Below are positions 1 through 5,822 of a stretch of DNA of 7,273 bases, piece by piece. The stretch is from Planctomycetota bacterium (lineage in GTDB: Bacteria > Planctomycetota > UBA11346), in assembly GCA_013821615.1 (NCBI GenBank), contig JACDGQ010000153.1:1-7273 (forward strand), written 5' to 3'. Numbering within the stretch: the stretch's first letter is position 1; every line of letters begins with the position of its first letter. The notes beneath the pieces were generated by a model, which saw nothing but the letters and a program-made list of their open reading frames with translations, did no database searches and had not been told where the DNA came from. The position numbers and the translations under genes were made by a program.

Positions 1-644
1 GGCCACTCCGCCGCGGCATCCAGCCAGCGCGGGTCCTCGGGACCGCGGCGCAGCGGCAGCGGTCCGAGCATGGCGCAGGGGAACAGCAGCGGTGTGAAGG
101 TGTCCTTGTAGAGCCCGCAGTCGCCGACGCTGAGAGCACCGATGGTCTCGCCATGGTAGCCGCCGGACAGCGCGGCGAAGGCGGTTCGCTGCGGCTGCCC
201 GCGCTGCGCCTGGGCCTGGAAGGCGAGCTTGAGCGCGACCTCGACCGCGGTCGAGCCGTTGTCGGCGAAGAACACCTTGCCGAAATGCCCGGGCAGGCGT
301 CCGGGCGGCGCGGACGCACCCCAAGCACGTGGCGGGTGGCCGTTGGCCATGGCGAGCAGGCGTTCGCACAAGCCCACCACTCCGGCGTTGGTGGTGCCGG
401 CGAGGATGACGTGCTCGAAGCGCTCGGCCTGGTCGTGCAGCGCCTGGCGCAGGCGCGGGTGGCCGTGGCCGAGCGCCTTGCACCACCACGACGAGATGCC
501 GTCGAGGATGCGCCGACCGTCCGCCAGATGCAGCCGGCAGCCGGCGGCCCCGACCACCTCGATGGGTGGGAAGGCGCGGTAGTCGCGCATCTGACTGCAC
601 GGATGCCACAGCGCAGCGAGGTCGCGGTCGATCAGGGAGTCCAT
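1..644 (-). CDS. bioA: Adenosylmethionine-8-amino-7-oxononanoate aminotransferase (BioA), N-terminal part
   Basis: This is a cytoplasmic PLP-dependent class III aminotransferase of biotin synthesis. It transfers an amino group from S-adenosylmethionine to KAPA to give DAPA. About 214 codons are present, and the gene runs off the left edge, so the PLP lysine lies outside. Visible BioA signatures are WHP (13-15), DGRR then LDGISSWW (42-54, the SSWW pair lines the active site in characterised BioA), FADNGSTAVEVALK (126-139) and SGGYHGETIGALSV (160-173). Compared with E. coli BioA there is an insertion of roughly 15 residues, rich in Gly, Pro and Ala, around 101-120, just before the FADNGS strand. 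The ATG at 644 gives the normal family N-terminus but has no clear Shine-Dalgarno sequence. It starts 50 nt after fliS in the same direction, so transcription may reach it from fliS. No BirA-type operator was seen. The assignment is by remembered motifs. Confidence 0.93.
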   Translation of the reverse strand, partial: MDSLIDRDLAALWHPCSQMRDYRAFPPIEVVGAAGCRLHLADGRRILDGISSWWCKALGHGHPRLRQALHDQAERFEHVILAGTTNAGVVGLCERLLAMANGHPPRAWGASAPPGRLPGHFGKVFFADNGSTAVEVALKLAFQAQAQRGQPQRTAFAALSGGYHGETIGALSVGDCGLYKDTFTPLLFPCAMLGPLPLRRGPEDPRWLDAAAEW

Positions 645-660
645 GCGCGCCAAGGCTAGC

Positions 661-694
661 GCCGGACCGGAAAATGGCGACCCGCCGGGCCGGC
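661..694 (-). other. Imperfect hairpin between fliS and bioA
   Basis: Immediately after the fliS stop codon, two 10-nt arms (685-694 and 661-670) can pair with a single mismatch around a 14-nt loop. The stem is almost entirely G and C. On the transcribed minus strand no U-tract follows the stem, because the four T residues sit in the loop. It is therefore not a standard intrinsic terminator. It could cap or stabilise the fliS message 3' end, attenuate read-through into bioA, or be a chance product of high GC content. Confidence 0.4.
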
Positions 695-1129
695 TCAGGT
701 GCGCAGGTTGAACGCGTGCCCGGTGCCGAGCGAGATCAGGCTGGTGCCGGCGTGCTCGTCGGGGATGCGCTCCCAGCCCTCGCGCAGGGTGGCGACGATC
801 GGGCGGATCTCGGCGATCAGGGCCGGCGCCTTGCGCAGGTTGCCCTCGATGATGTGCCCGATCAGGAACAGGTAGAGCTCCTTGAGCTGCAGCGCGATCT
901 CGCCGCCCTTCTCGAAGTTGAGGGTCGCGAGCATCTCGAGGAAGATCGCCTTGGCGCGCTGGCAGTTGTTGTGCGCGACTTCCATCTGGCGCAGCTCCAT
1001 GGCGAGCTGGGCGGCGGCGAGGAAGCGCTCCGCCCCCACGAACAGCCTGACCAGCAGGTCGCGCTGCGAGATGGTCTGCAGCTCCGCGGTGCGGTAGGCG
1101 GTGCGATGCTGGGCGGTGGCGGCGTTCAT
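695..1129 (-). CDS. fliS: Flagellar export chaperone FliS
   Basis: FliS is a small, mostly helical cytoplasmic chaperone. It binds the C-terminal region of newly made flagellin, prevents premature polymerisation and delivers it to the export apparatus. The product has 144 residues (family usually 120-140). It shows the FliS pattern: AYRTAELQTIS (11-21), DLLVRLFVGAERFLAAAQLA (24-43), then AKAIFLEMLATLNFEKGGEIA (59-79) and a C-terminal helix ending in LREGW (115-119). The ATG at 1129 is preferred because AAGGA lies 5 nt upstream. An in-frame ATG at 1156 would add nine residues, but it would leave only a few nucleotides of leader from the sigma-28-like promoter at 1172-1198. The gene lies 82 nt downstream of fliD, and fliD followed by fliS is a common flagellar gene order. 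It appears to be transcribed both with fliD and from its own promoter. Confidence 0.93.
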   Translation of the reverse strand: MNAATAQHRTAYRTAELQTISQRDLLVRLFVGAERFLAAAQLAMELRQMEVAHNNCQRAKAIFLEMLATLNFEKGGEIALQLKELYLFLIGHIIEGNLRKAPALIAEIRPIVATLREGWERIPDEHAGTSLISLGTGHAFNLRT

Positions 1130-1171
1130 GGGCGTCCTTGGCGTTTCCGGTTCCATCTGCTGATGCCCTCA

Positions 1172-1198
1172 TCATCGGCCGGAGCGGTGCGGACTTGA
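1172..1198 (-). promoter_or_regulatory. Sigma-28 (FliA)-like promoter for fliS
   Basis: Reading the minus strand, TCAAGTCC (1198-1191) is followed by exactly 11 nt and then GCCGATGA (1179-1172). The enterobacterial sigma-28 consensus is TAAAGTTT, 11 nt, GCCGATAA. The -10 element matches at 7 of 8 positions and the -35 at 5 of 8. Transcription would start near 1165, giving a leader of about 36 nt before the fliS ATG at 1129. The same TCAAGT element and spacing occur before flaG and fliC, which supports all three. The site lies wholly in the fliD-fliS gap. Confidence 0.7.
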
Positions 1199-1211
1199 GG
1201 CCGGTGGCGGC

Positions 1212-3227
1212 TCAGTTGCCGCTGTTCGCCGAGAAGCCCTTGATCTGCTGCGCCAGGAAAGTGCCCTGCGACTTGGTCGTGGCGATGAGCTGCTCCATCG
1301 CCGCGAACTGGGTCGACAGGCGCTGCCGGCGGATCGCCAGGGCGGCGTCGTTCGCGCTGATGCGCCCGGTGATGTCGGCGATCTGGCTGGTGAGGCTGTC
1401 GAGATCCTGGCCGATCACCCCCGAGTGGCCGTCGGTGAGCCGCTGGATGGCGTCGCTGGCCTTCTGCGCCATGCCGCGGCTGACCGTCACCGAGACGTTG
1501 CTGACCGGCGCACCCGCGCCCACGAACAGGCGCAGGCCCTCGAGGGCGCTGCCCACTGCCGCGCTCAGCGCCTGGCCTTGGCCGGTGGCGGCGATGCCGT
1601 CGATGGTGCCGGCGACGTCGTCGCCGCGCACCGCGCCCGAAAACAGCTGCAGCGCCGGCAGCGAGGTCGACAGCGGATCGATGTCGATGGTCTGGGCGAA
1701 GCCGAACTGCTTCGAGCGCAGGTCGAGCGAGCCGTCGGCGTTGGTGCCGGCGGTGACCTGATCGCCGGAATTGCCGGCCGCCACCGCCGCGGCATTGATC
1801 ACGCTCGCGAGGTGGCTGGCGAGCTGGGCGGGCGTGTAGGTGCCCGCGGTCAGGTTCAGCGCGTAAGCATGGCCATTGATGGTGATGTTCAGCCCGTTGG
1901 TGGAGCTGGTCACGGAGACCGGGTCGCTCAGCGCGCTCGATCCGACCACCGCCTGGGCCGCGGCGGTGGTGATGTTCACCGTCAGCGCCCCGGTGATCCT
2001 GGTCTTGCTGCCGAGCGTCGAGAAGGCCACACCGGCATTGCTGCTGGTGCCCGAGTTGGCGAAGAGCTTGCCGACCGCGTCGGGGCTGCTGGTGAGCGCC
2101 GCGGTGAGCGTGGAATCGCTGACGCTCAGCTGACCGGTCTGGGGGTCGATGGCGATGCCGATCGACTGCAGGCTGCCGAAGCCGGCGACCGCACCGGTGA
2201 CCGGACCGGTGAGGGCCGCGGTGAGGTCGTTGAAGCGCTGGAGCACATCGTTGTCGGTGAACAGGATCCCCGACTTCTTGGTGGCCGAGTCGTAGGACGC
2301 GTTGTCGCGGAGGTACTGCTTGGCGGTGTTGTAGCTGGTGACGAAGGTGGTGACCGCGGTCTTGGCGGCGCTGACGTCGTTGCCGACGGTCAGGACCACA
2401 TTGCTGGCCGGCTGGGTGGCGGTGAAGCTCACCCCCGGCACCACGCCGCTGAAGGTGTTGCTGCTCTGATTGATGGTGATGGCGCCCGCGCCGCTGCCGA
2501 TCTGCACCTGGGCATCGGCGGGCGGCGCGACCGTGGTGGTGGTGGCGAACAGGCTGGTCAGTGCACCCGTGCCGGAGACCGTGATGGCGCTGGCCAGGCC
2601 GGTGGTGGTGCTGGTCAGGACCAGGCGGTTGGGACTGGCGGAGCCGTCGTTGAGCACCGCCGCGGTCACGCCCAGGTTGGCGGCGTTGATGGCGGTGGCG
2701 ATCCCCGCGAGGCTGCTGTTGGCCTGGTCGACGGTGACCGTGCCGGTCGCGCCGCTGCCGACCTGCAGGCTGATCGTGCCGGCGCCGAGCAGCGAGTTCG
2801 TCGAAGCCTGTCCGGCGGTCGCCAGCTGGTTGGCCGTGGCCACGGCGACGATGTTGACCTGATAGGTGCCGGGCTGTGCCGAGCTCAGGGCGGTGGCGCT
2901 CACCGAGGCGCTCGACGAGCTCACGACGCGGTTCTGGAAGGTGCTCGCGTGATTGAGGTTGCTGAAGTCGAGTTGGGCGCTGAGGAGCTTGAGGTTGAGG
3001 CTGCGCAAGGCCTCCACGTGGGCCTGGGCGATGGCCTGCTTGCGCTCGAGCTGGGTGGTCGGCACGCGCGCGGCGCCGATCAACGAATCGATGATCGCCG
3101 CCGAATCGATGCCGGAGACCAGGCCGGACACCTGGGTCAGGGCGTTGCCGCCGCCGGTAGCGGAGTTGCCCGTCCCGGTATTGGTGGCCGGGGGGGTCGA
3201 ACCCGAAGTCGCTGAGTTAACAGGCAT
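1212..3227 (-). CDS. fliD: Flagellar filament cap protein FliD (hook-associated protein 2)
   Basis: FliD is exported through the flagellum and forms the cap at the filament tip, under which flagellin subunits fold and insert. The 671 residues begin with a roughly 30-residue extension rich in Ser, Thr, Gly and Asn. The FliD N-terminal domain follows: LVSGIDSAAIIDSLI (36-50), then a helical stretch to about 95 with ERKQA (61-65), then VVSSSSASVSATA (101-113). A flagellin_IN-like segment lies at about 150-215 and the FliD C-terminal region spans about 235-660. That region contains a second IN-like block (439-515), RGDDVAGTIDGIAATGQGQ (534-552) and a terminal helical segment. FliD of E. coli or Pseudomonas is about 470 residues, so this one is long, mainly through the middle. 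The start is supported by AAGGAG 5 nt upstream of ATG. It follows flaG by 67 nt and is probably co-transcribed with it, since no sigma-28-like site was seen in that gap. Confidence 0.95.
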   Translation of the reverse strand: MPVNSATSGSTPPATNTGTGNSATGGGNALTQVSGLVSGIDSAAIIDSLIGAARVPTTQLERKQAIAQAHVEALRSLNLKLLSAQLDFSNLNHASTFQNRVVSSSSASVSATALSSAQPGTYQVNIVAVATANQLATAGQASTNSLLGAGTISLQVGSGATGTVTVDQANSSLAGIATAINAANLGVTAAVLNDGSASPNRLVLTSTTTGLASAITVSGTGALTSLFATTTTVAPPADAQVQIGSGAGAITINQSSNTFSGVVPGVSFTATQPASNVVLTVGNDVSAAKTAVTTFVTSYNTAKQYLRDNASYDSATKKSGILFTDNDVLQRFNDLTAALTGPVTGAVAGFGSLQSIGIAIDPQTGQLSVSDSTLTAALTSSPDAVGKLFANSGTSSNAGVAFSTLGSKTRITGALTVNITTAAAQAVVGSSALSDPVSVTSSTNGLNITINGHAYALNLTAGTYTPAQLASHLASVINAAAVAAGNSGDQVTAGTNADGSLDLRSKQFGFAQTIDIDPLSTSLPALQLFSGAVRGDDVAGTIDGIAATGQGQALSAAVGSALEGLRLFVGAGAPVSNVSVTVSRGMAQKASDAIQRLTDGHSGVIGQDLDSLTSQIADITGRISANDAALAIRRQRLSTQFAAMEQLIATTKSQGTFLAQQIKGFSANSGN

Positions 3228-3270
3228 GAGTGCTCCTTCGGACGGGCCTCACCCAGGTGGTGGCAGCCGT

Positions 3271-3286
3271 CGCCACGCACGTGGCG
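3271..3286 (-). other. Small hairpin in the flaG-fliD gap
   Basis: The 67-nt gap between flaG and fliD contains a perfect 6-bp inverted repeat, CGCCAC and GTGGCG, around a 4-nt loop. It has no U-tract and is not a terminator. It could modulate the flaG to fliD read-through or processing, or be incidental in GC-rich DNA. Confidence 0.35.
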
Positions 3287-3294
3287 CGCCAACC

Positions 3295-3657
3295 TCAGGC
3301 GTTGTGGTTGAAGATCACGCCGACCAGGCTGTCGATGCGGTCCTGGAGATCGAGCACCTCCTGCGAGGGGATCTGGCGGACCAGCTTGCCGGTGCGCGTG
3401 TCGGTCACCTTCACGACCAGCTCCTTGCTGGTGTCGTCGAAGGTGAAGGACAGCTGGCGGCCGCTGGCGGCCTCGACCACCTGCTTGAGCTGGGCGGCCG
3501 CGGCGCGGATGTCGTCGCTGCTGGCGGTCTTCTCGGCGGGCTGGGCCAGGTCGGTGCGGCGCGCCTGCTGGACCTGGAGCTGCTGATCCTGGGATGCCTG
3601 ATACGGCCTGACCGTATCGCCCACCTGCGTGGCGAGGGAAGCGTCGATACGGGTCAT
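3295..3657 (-). CDS. flaG: FlaG family protein
   Basis: FlaG proteins are small accessory flagellar proteins, usually encoded next to fliD or the flagellin gene. Their loss alters filament length in some polar flagellates, and the biochemical role is not settled. The 120 residues fit the family. A variable polar N-terminus (1-45) is followed by a helix (about 48-65) and the diagnostic block: LSFTFDD (69-75), ELVVKVTDTRTGKLVRQIPS (79-98), then VLDLQDRIDSLVGVIFN (101-117). The ATG at 3657 has AAAGGA at good spacing. An upstream in-frame ATG at 3828 is rejected because the extension would cross the flaG promoter and the inverted box pair. It heads the flaG-fliD-fliS run and is divergent from fliC. 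Confidence 0.92.
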   Translation of the reverse strand: MTRIDASLATQVGDTVRPYQASQDQQLQVQQARRTDLAQPAEKTASSDDIRAAAAQLKQVVEAASGRQLSFTFDDTSKELVVKVTDTRTGKLVRQIPSQEVLDLQDRIDSLVGVIFNHNA

Positions 3658-3718
3658 GGCTGATCCTTTGAACGACCGGCGCCCGGGAATACGGGACGGA
3701 GCGGCCCTATGCCTAGGA

Positions 3719-3745
3719 GCATCGGCAGCGACGGCCCCGACTTGA
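3719..3745 (-). promoter_or_regulatory. Sigma-28 (FliA)-like promoter for flaG
   Basis: On the minus strand TCAAGTCG (3745-3738) is followed by exactly 11 nt and GCCGATGC (3726-3719). Against TAAAGTTT and GCCGATAA this matches 5 of 8 and 6 of 8 positions. The predicted start near 3712 gives a leader of about 55 nt. The match to the fliC and fliS promoters in element sequence and spacing makes chance unlikely. Confidence 0.65.
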
Positions 3746-3759
3746 GCCCCGGCCGGGGG

Positions 3760-3841
3760 GGCGTGTGGAAGGTTGGCGACGCGCCCGCCATCTGCCTTAT
3801 CCACCGCTCCAGGACTGGTCCGCCGCAACCTTCCACACGCC
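3760..3841. repeat. Perfect 16-bp inverted repeat (paired upstream boxes of flaG and fliC)
   Basis: The sequence CAACCTTCCACACGCC occurs on the plus strand at 3826-3841 and on the minus strand at 3775-3760, with 50 nt between. Relative to transcription, each copy has the same orientation toward its own promoter and ends exactly 14 nt before the TCAAGT element. The box therefore sits about 50-65 nt upstream of each predicted start. The flanking 14-nt linkers match each other at only about half their positions, so the box is conserved beyond its surroundings. It could be a shared activator or repressor site, an UP-like element, or the remnant of an inverted duplication of one promoter. The fliS promoter has no copy. 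Confidence 0.85.
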
Positions 3842-3855
3842 GCCGCCCCTGACGC

Positions 3856-3882
3856 TCAAGTGGCGGCGGATCGTGCCGTCAC
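3856..3882 (+). promoter_or_regulatory. Sigma-28 (FliA)-like promoter for fliC
   Basis: TCAAGTGG (3856-3863), exactly 11 nt, then GCCGTCAC (3875-3882). Each 8-mer matches the enterobacterial sigma-28 consensus at 5 positions, including the GCCG core. The predicted start near 3889 gives a leader of about 77 nt. On its own the match is moderate. The identical TCAAGT element, spacing and upstream box shared with the flaG promoter raise confidence. Confidence 0.6.
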
Positions 3883-3917
3883 TGGAGATCAGGACGCCAT
3901 GCCGGCGATCCTAACAG

Positions 3918-3964
3918 GCGGCAAGGAAGCCGCACTCAACACCAGGATCACCCACGGAGGATCC
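3918..3964 (+). promoter_or_regulatory. Candidate CsrA-type sites in the fliC leader
   Basis: Two small hairpins follow one another in the presumed leader. The first has a perfect 5-bp GC stem (GCGGC, GCCGC) around the hexaloop AAGGAA (3918-3933). The second pairs GGATC (3945-3949) with GATCC (3960-3964), placing ACGGAG, which is most of the Shine-Dalgarno sequence, in a 10-nt loop. GGA in a hairpin loop, with one copy over the ribosome binding site, is how CsrA sites usually look, and B. subtilis hag mRNA is controlled this way. No csrA or fliW gene is in the window, so the regulator is inferred. Confidence 0.45.
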
Positions 3965-3965
3965 C

Positions 3966-5525
3966 ATGTCCCTTCGCATCAATCACAACATCACCGCCCT
4001 CGACGGTCACCGCAACATGGTGAACAACGACGCCATGGTGAGCCGTTCCATCCAGCGCCTGTCCAGCGGCCTGCGCATCAACCGCGCCGCCGACGACGCC
4101 GCCGGCCTCGTCATCTCGGAGCAGATGCGCGCCCAGATCGGCGGCCTCAACCAGGCCATCGCCAACAGCGAGCAGGCCGTCACCATGGTGCAGACCGCGG
4201 AAGGTGCCCTCGACGAGGTCAACAGCCTGCTCAGCAAGGGCCGTTCGCTCGCCGTGCACGCCGCCAACAGCGGCGTCAATGACACCAACCAGCTCATCGC
4301 CGACCAGTCTGAGCTCGACAACATCGTCGACTCGGTCAACCGCATCTCGGACAACACCCAGTTCGGCACCAAGAAGATCCTCGACGGCTCGCTGTCCAAC
4401 GCGACCTCGAACAACTCGGCGGTCTCCACGGTCAGCCTCGGCGGCGACTACACCAAGCTGCTGACTTCGAACACCGCGGTGCGCGGCTACCACACCCTGC
4501 AGATCACCCAGCAGGCCACCCAGGCCACCGACAAGCTGTCGATGGCGGCCATCGACGTGTTCACCGCCGGCAGCCTGGCCGCGGCCTCGGGCGGCCAGCT
4601 GGTCAAGAAGTCGTTCACCCTGTCGGTCAACGGCGCGCTGATCAACGTCGCCAGCGGCACGACCAAGAACCAGTTCGTGCAGCTGCTCAACGCGGTCGGC
4701 TCGAAGGTTGGCTTCACCGCCGCCACCACCGGCAACGCCCTGGGCGCCTCGGGCGACGTGCTCCTGACCGCCAAGGACTACGGCCGCTCGTTCACCTTCA
4801 ACGTCCAGTTCGTCAGTGGCGCCAGCGGCGCGTCCTCCCTGGCGCAGACCAATGTGGTCGGTACCGATGCGAAGGCGACCCTGTTCCTCTACACCGGCAC
4901 CAACCTGGTCGGCGGCACGGCCGGCACGGGCTCGGCCACGACCATGGCCTTCTCGGCCAGCGGCGGCACCACCTTCCCCGGTGGCATCGGTCTGACCATG
5001 GTGTCCTCGGGCGGCAGCACGATCGTGCTCTCGACCAACGTCGGCACCGGCTCGGCTGCGAGCGGTTTCATCTTCGGTGCCATCGACGGCACCCACTCGG
5101 GCGCGGTCTTCCAGGTCGGCGCCAACGTCAACCAGACCGCCACCGTGCAGCTGCAGTCGACCAATGCGTCGCAGCTCGGCGTCGGCGGCTCGGGCTCCTT
5201 CTCGAGCCTGGCCCAGGTCAAGGGCAGCTCGCTGATCTCCGGCCAGGCCAACGAGGTGCTCAAGGTCATCGACAAGGCCATCGACGACATCACCAACCTG
5301 CGCGGCAAGCTCGGCTCCTTCCAGTCCAACACCCTGGAAACCGGTCTGAACAGCCTGCGCGTCACGCAGGAGAACCTGACCGCCGCCGAGTCGACCATCC
5401 GCGACGTCGACTTCGCCCAGGAGTCGTCGAACTTCACCCGGAACAACATCCTGGTGCAGTCCTCGACGGCCATGCTCGCGCAGGCCAACCAGCTGCCCCA
5501 GCAGGTCCTCAAGCTGCTCGCCTGA
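3966..5525 (+). CDS. fliC: Flagellin (filament structural protein)
   Basis: FliC is the exported subunit that polymerises into the flagellar filament. The 519 residues start with the conserved flagellin N-terminal domain (about 1-141): INHNITAL (5-12), IQRLSSGLRINRAADDAAGL (29-48), NTQFGTKKILDGS (130-142). They end with the C-terminal domain (about 425-519): TAAESTIRDVDFAQE (472-486), MLAQANQLPQQVLKLL (503-518). The variable surface region (about 145-420) is rich in Ser, Thr, Gly and Ala. It includes a flagellin_IN-like block at about 214-282 with VNGALINVASGTT and LLTAKDYG. No signal peptide is present, as expected for type III export. GGAGG lies 5 nt before the ATG. The gene has its own promoter and terminator, so it is probably monocistronic. 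The abundant Ser/Thr and the downstream Maf gene suggest O-glycosylation. Confidence 0.98.
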   Translation: MSLRINHNITALDGHRNMVNNDAMVSRSIQRLSSGLRINRAADDAAGLVISEQMRAQIGGLNQAIANSEQAVTMVQTAEGALDEVNSLLSKGRSLAVHAANSGVNDTNQLIADQSELDNIVDSVNRISDNTQFGTKKILDGSLSNATSNNSAVSTVSLGGDYTKLLTSNTAVRGYHTLQITQQATQATDKLSMAAIDVFTAGSLAAASGGQLVKKSFTLSVNGALINVASGTTKNQFVQLLNAVGSKVGFTAATTGNALGASGDVLLTAKDYGRSFTFNVQFVSGASGASSLAQTNVVGTDAKATLFLYTGTNLVGGTAGTGSATTMAFSASGGTTFPGGIGLTMVSSGGSTIVLSTNVGTGSAASGFIFGAIDGTHSGAVFQVGANVNQTATVQLQSTNASQLGVGGSGSFSSLAQVKGSSLISGQANEVLKVIDKAIDDITNLRGKLGSFQSNTLETGLNSLRVTQENLTAAESTIRDVDFAQESSNFTRNNILVQSSTAMLAQANQLPQQVLKLLA

Positions 5526-5550
5526 ACGCTGCGCTTCCTGATATCACGAA

Positions 5551-5582
5551 CCCTCCGGCGCTTGGCGCCGGAGGGTTTTTTT
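5551..5582 (+). terminator. Intrinsic terminator of fliC
   Basis: A perfect 11-bp GC-rich stem (5551-5561 with 5565-5575) around a TTG loop is followed directly by seven T residues (5576-5582). It begins 25 nt after the fliC stop codon. It is a textbook rho-independent terminator and should separate fliC from the downstream glycosyltransferase gene. Confidence 0.96.
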
Positions 5583-5585
5583 GGG

Positions 5586-5726
5586 GGAGGGGAGAAGGGA
5601 AAGGCACGAGGGGCGGAGGAAACAAGGGACCGGGGTCCACGTGCCGTGCCCATTGCCCAGGTCTGCTCCTGCCTTTCCTTCTCCCCTTCTTCCCTCCGCC
5701 CCTCGTGCCATCCCCTTCCCCCTCCC
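5586..5726. repeat. Long imperfect inverted repeat, purine-rich left arm and pyrimidine-rich right arm
   Basis: The left arm (5586-5628) is almost all G and A and the right arm (5684-5726) almost all C and T. The arms are complementary with scattered mismatches around a 55-nt interior. A 17-bp core is perfect: GGCACGAGGGGCGGAGG at 5603-5619 against 5693-5709. The left part (5589-5606) can instead pair with 5670-5686 with one base missing, so two alternative pairings compete. No convincing gene lies here. It could be a cruciform or transcript hairpin, a remnant of a small repeat element, or low-complexity spacer between the fliC terminator and the next promoter. Confidence 0.7.
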
Positions 5727-5734
5727 GCTTCCCA

Positions 5735-5790
5735 TTGGCACGCCCCAAGCGTTCCCGCCCTTGGCCCGCCGCGTTGATCCGGGGTATGAT
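5735..5790 (+). promoter_or_regulatory. Candidate promoters for the glycosyltransferase gene (sigma-54-like and sigma-70-like)
   Basis: Two overlapping candidates lie upstream of the ATG at 5823. TTGGCACGCCCCAAGCG (5735-5751) has a perfect -24 element of the sigma-54 consensus and GG and GC dinucleotides 10 nt apart, but its -12 element is weak (AAGC rather than TTGC). TTGGCC (5761-5766) and TATGAT (5785-5790), 18 nt apart, resemble a sigma-70 promoter with 4 of 6 and 5 of 6 matches. Either would give a short leader. The sequence alone does not decide between them. Confidence 0.4.
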
Positions 5791-5822
5791 CCCCAGGCAG
5801 CGCCCCCCGTCAGGATGACCGC

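Larger units (their letters stand above)
3658..3965. promoter_or_regulatory. Divergent flaG-fliC regulatory region
   Basis: This 308-nt gap holds no convincing gene. From left to right it carries the flaG leader, a sigma-28-like promoter for flaG (3719-3745), one arm of a perfect 16-bp inverted repeat (3760-3775), and a 50-nt interior. The other arm (3826-3841), a sigma-28-like promoter for fliC (3856-3882) and the fliC leader with two small hairpins follow. The outer parts are arranged symmetrically: exactly 14 nt separates each repeat arm from the -35 element of the promoter on its side. Confidence 0.75.

Noticed and set aside
1..644. BirA operator or bioBFCD neighbours around bioA
   Set aside because: No palindrome resembling the biotin operator was seen upstream, and no other biotin genes are in the window.
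1425..3215. Long plus-strand open frame opposite fliD (about 596 codons)
   Set aside because: Its protein is dominated by Gly, Arg, Ala and Val with no family resemblance. It is a GC-rich shadow of fliD, which has clear domains and a Shine-Dalgarno sequence.
3658..3828. Longer FlaG starting at the ATG at 3828
   Set aside because: The extra 57 residues would cross the flaG promoter and the inverted boxes. The ATG at 3657 has AAAGGA at good spacing and gives the usual family length.
3760..3841. Invertible phase-variation switch
   Set aside because: The inverted repeats suggest it, but both promoters lie outside the repeats, so flipping the 50-nt interior would not move a promoter. No recombinase gene is in the window.
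3948..5096. Long minus-strand open frame opposite fliC
   Set aside because: Low-complexity composition, and it covers the fliC promoter-proximal region antisense. It is a shadow of the flagellin gene.
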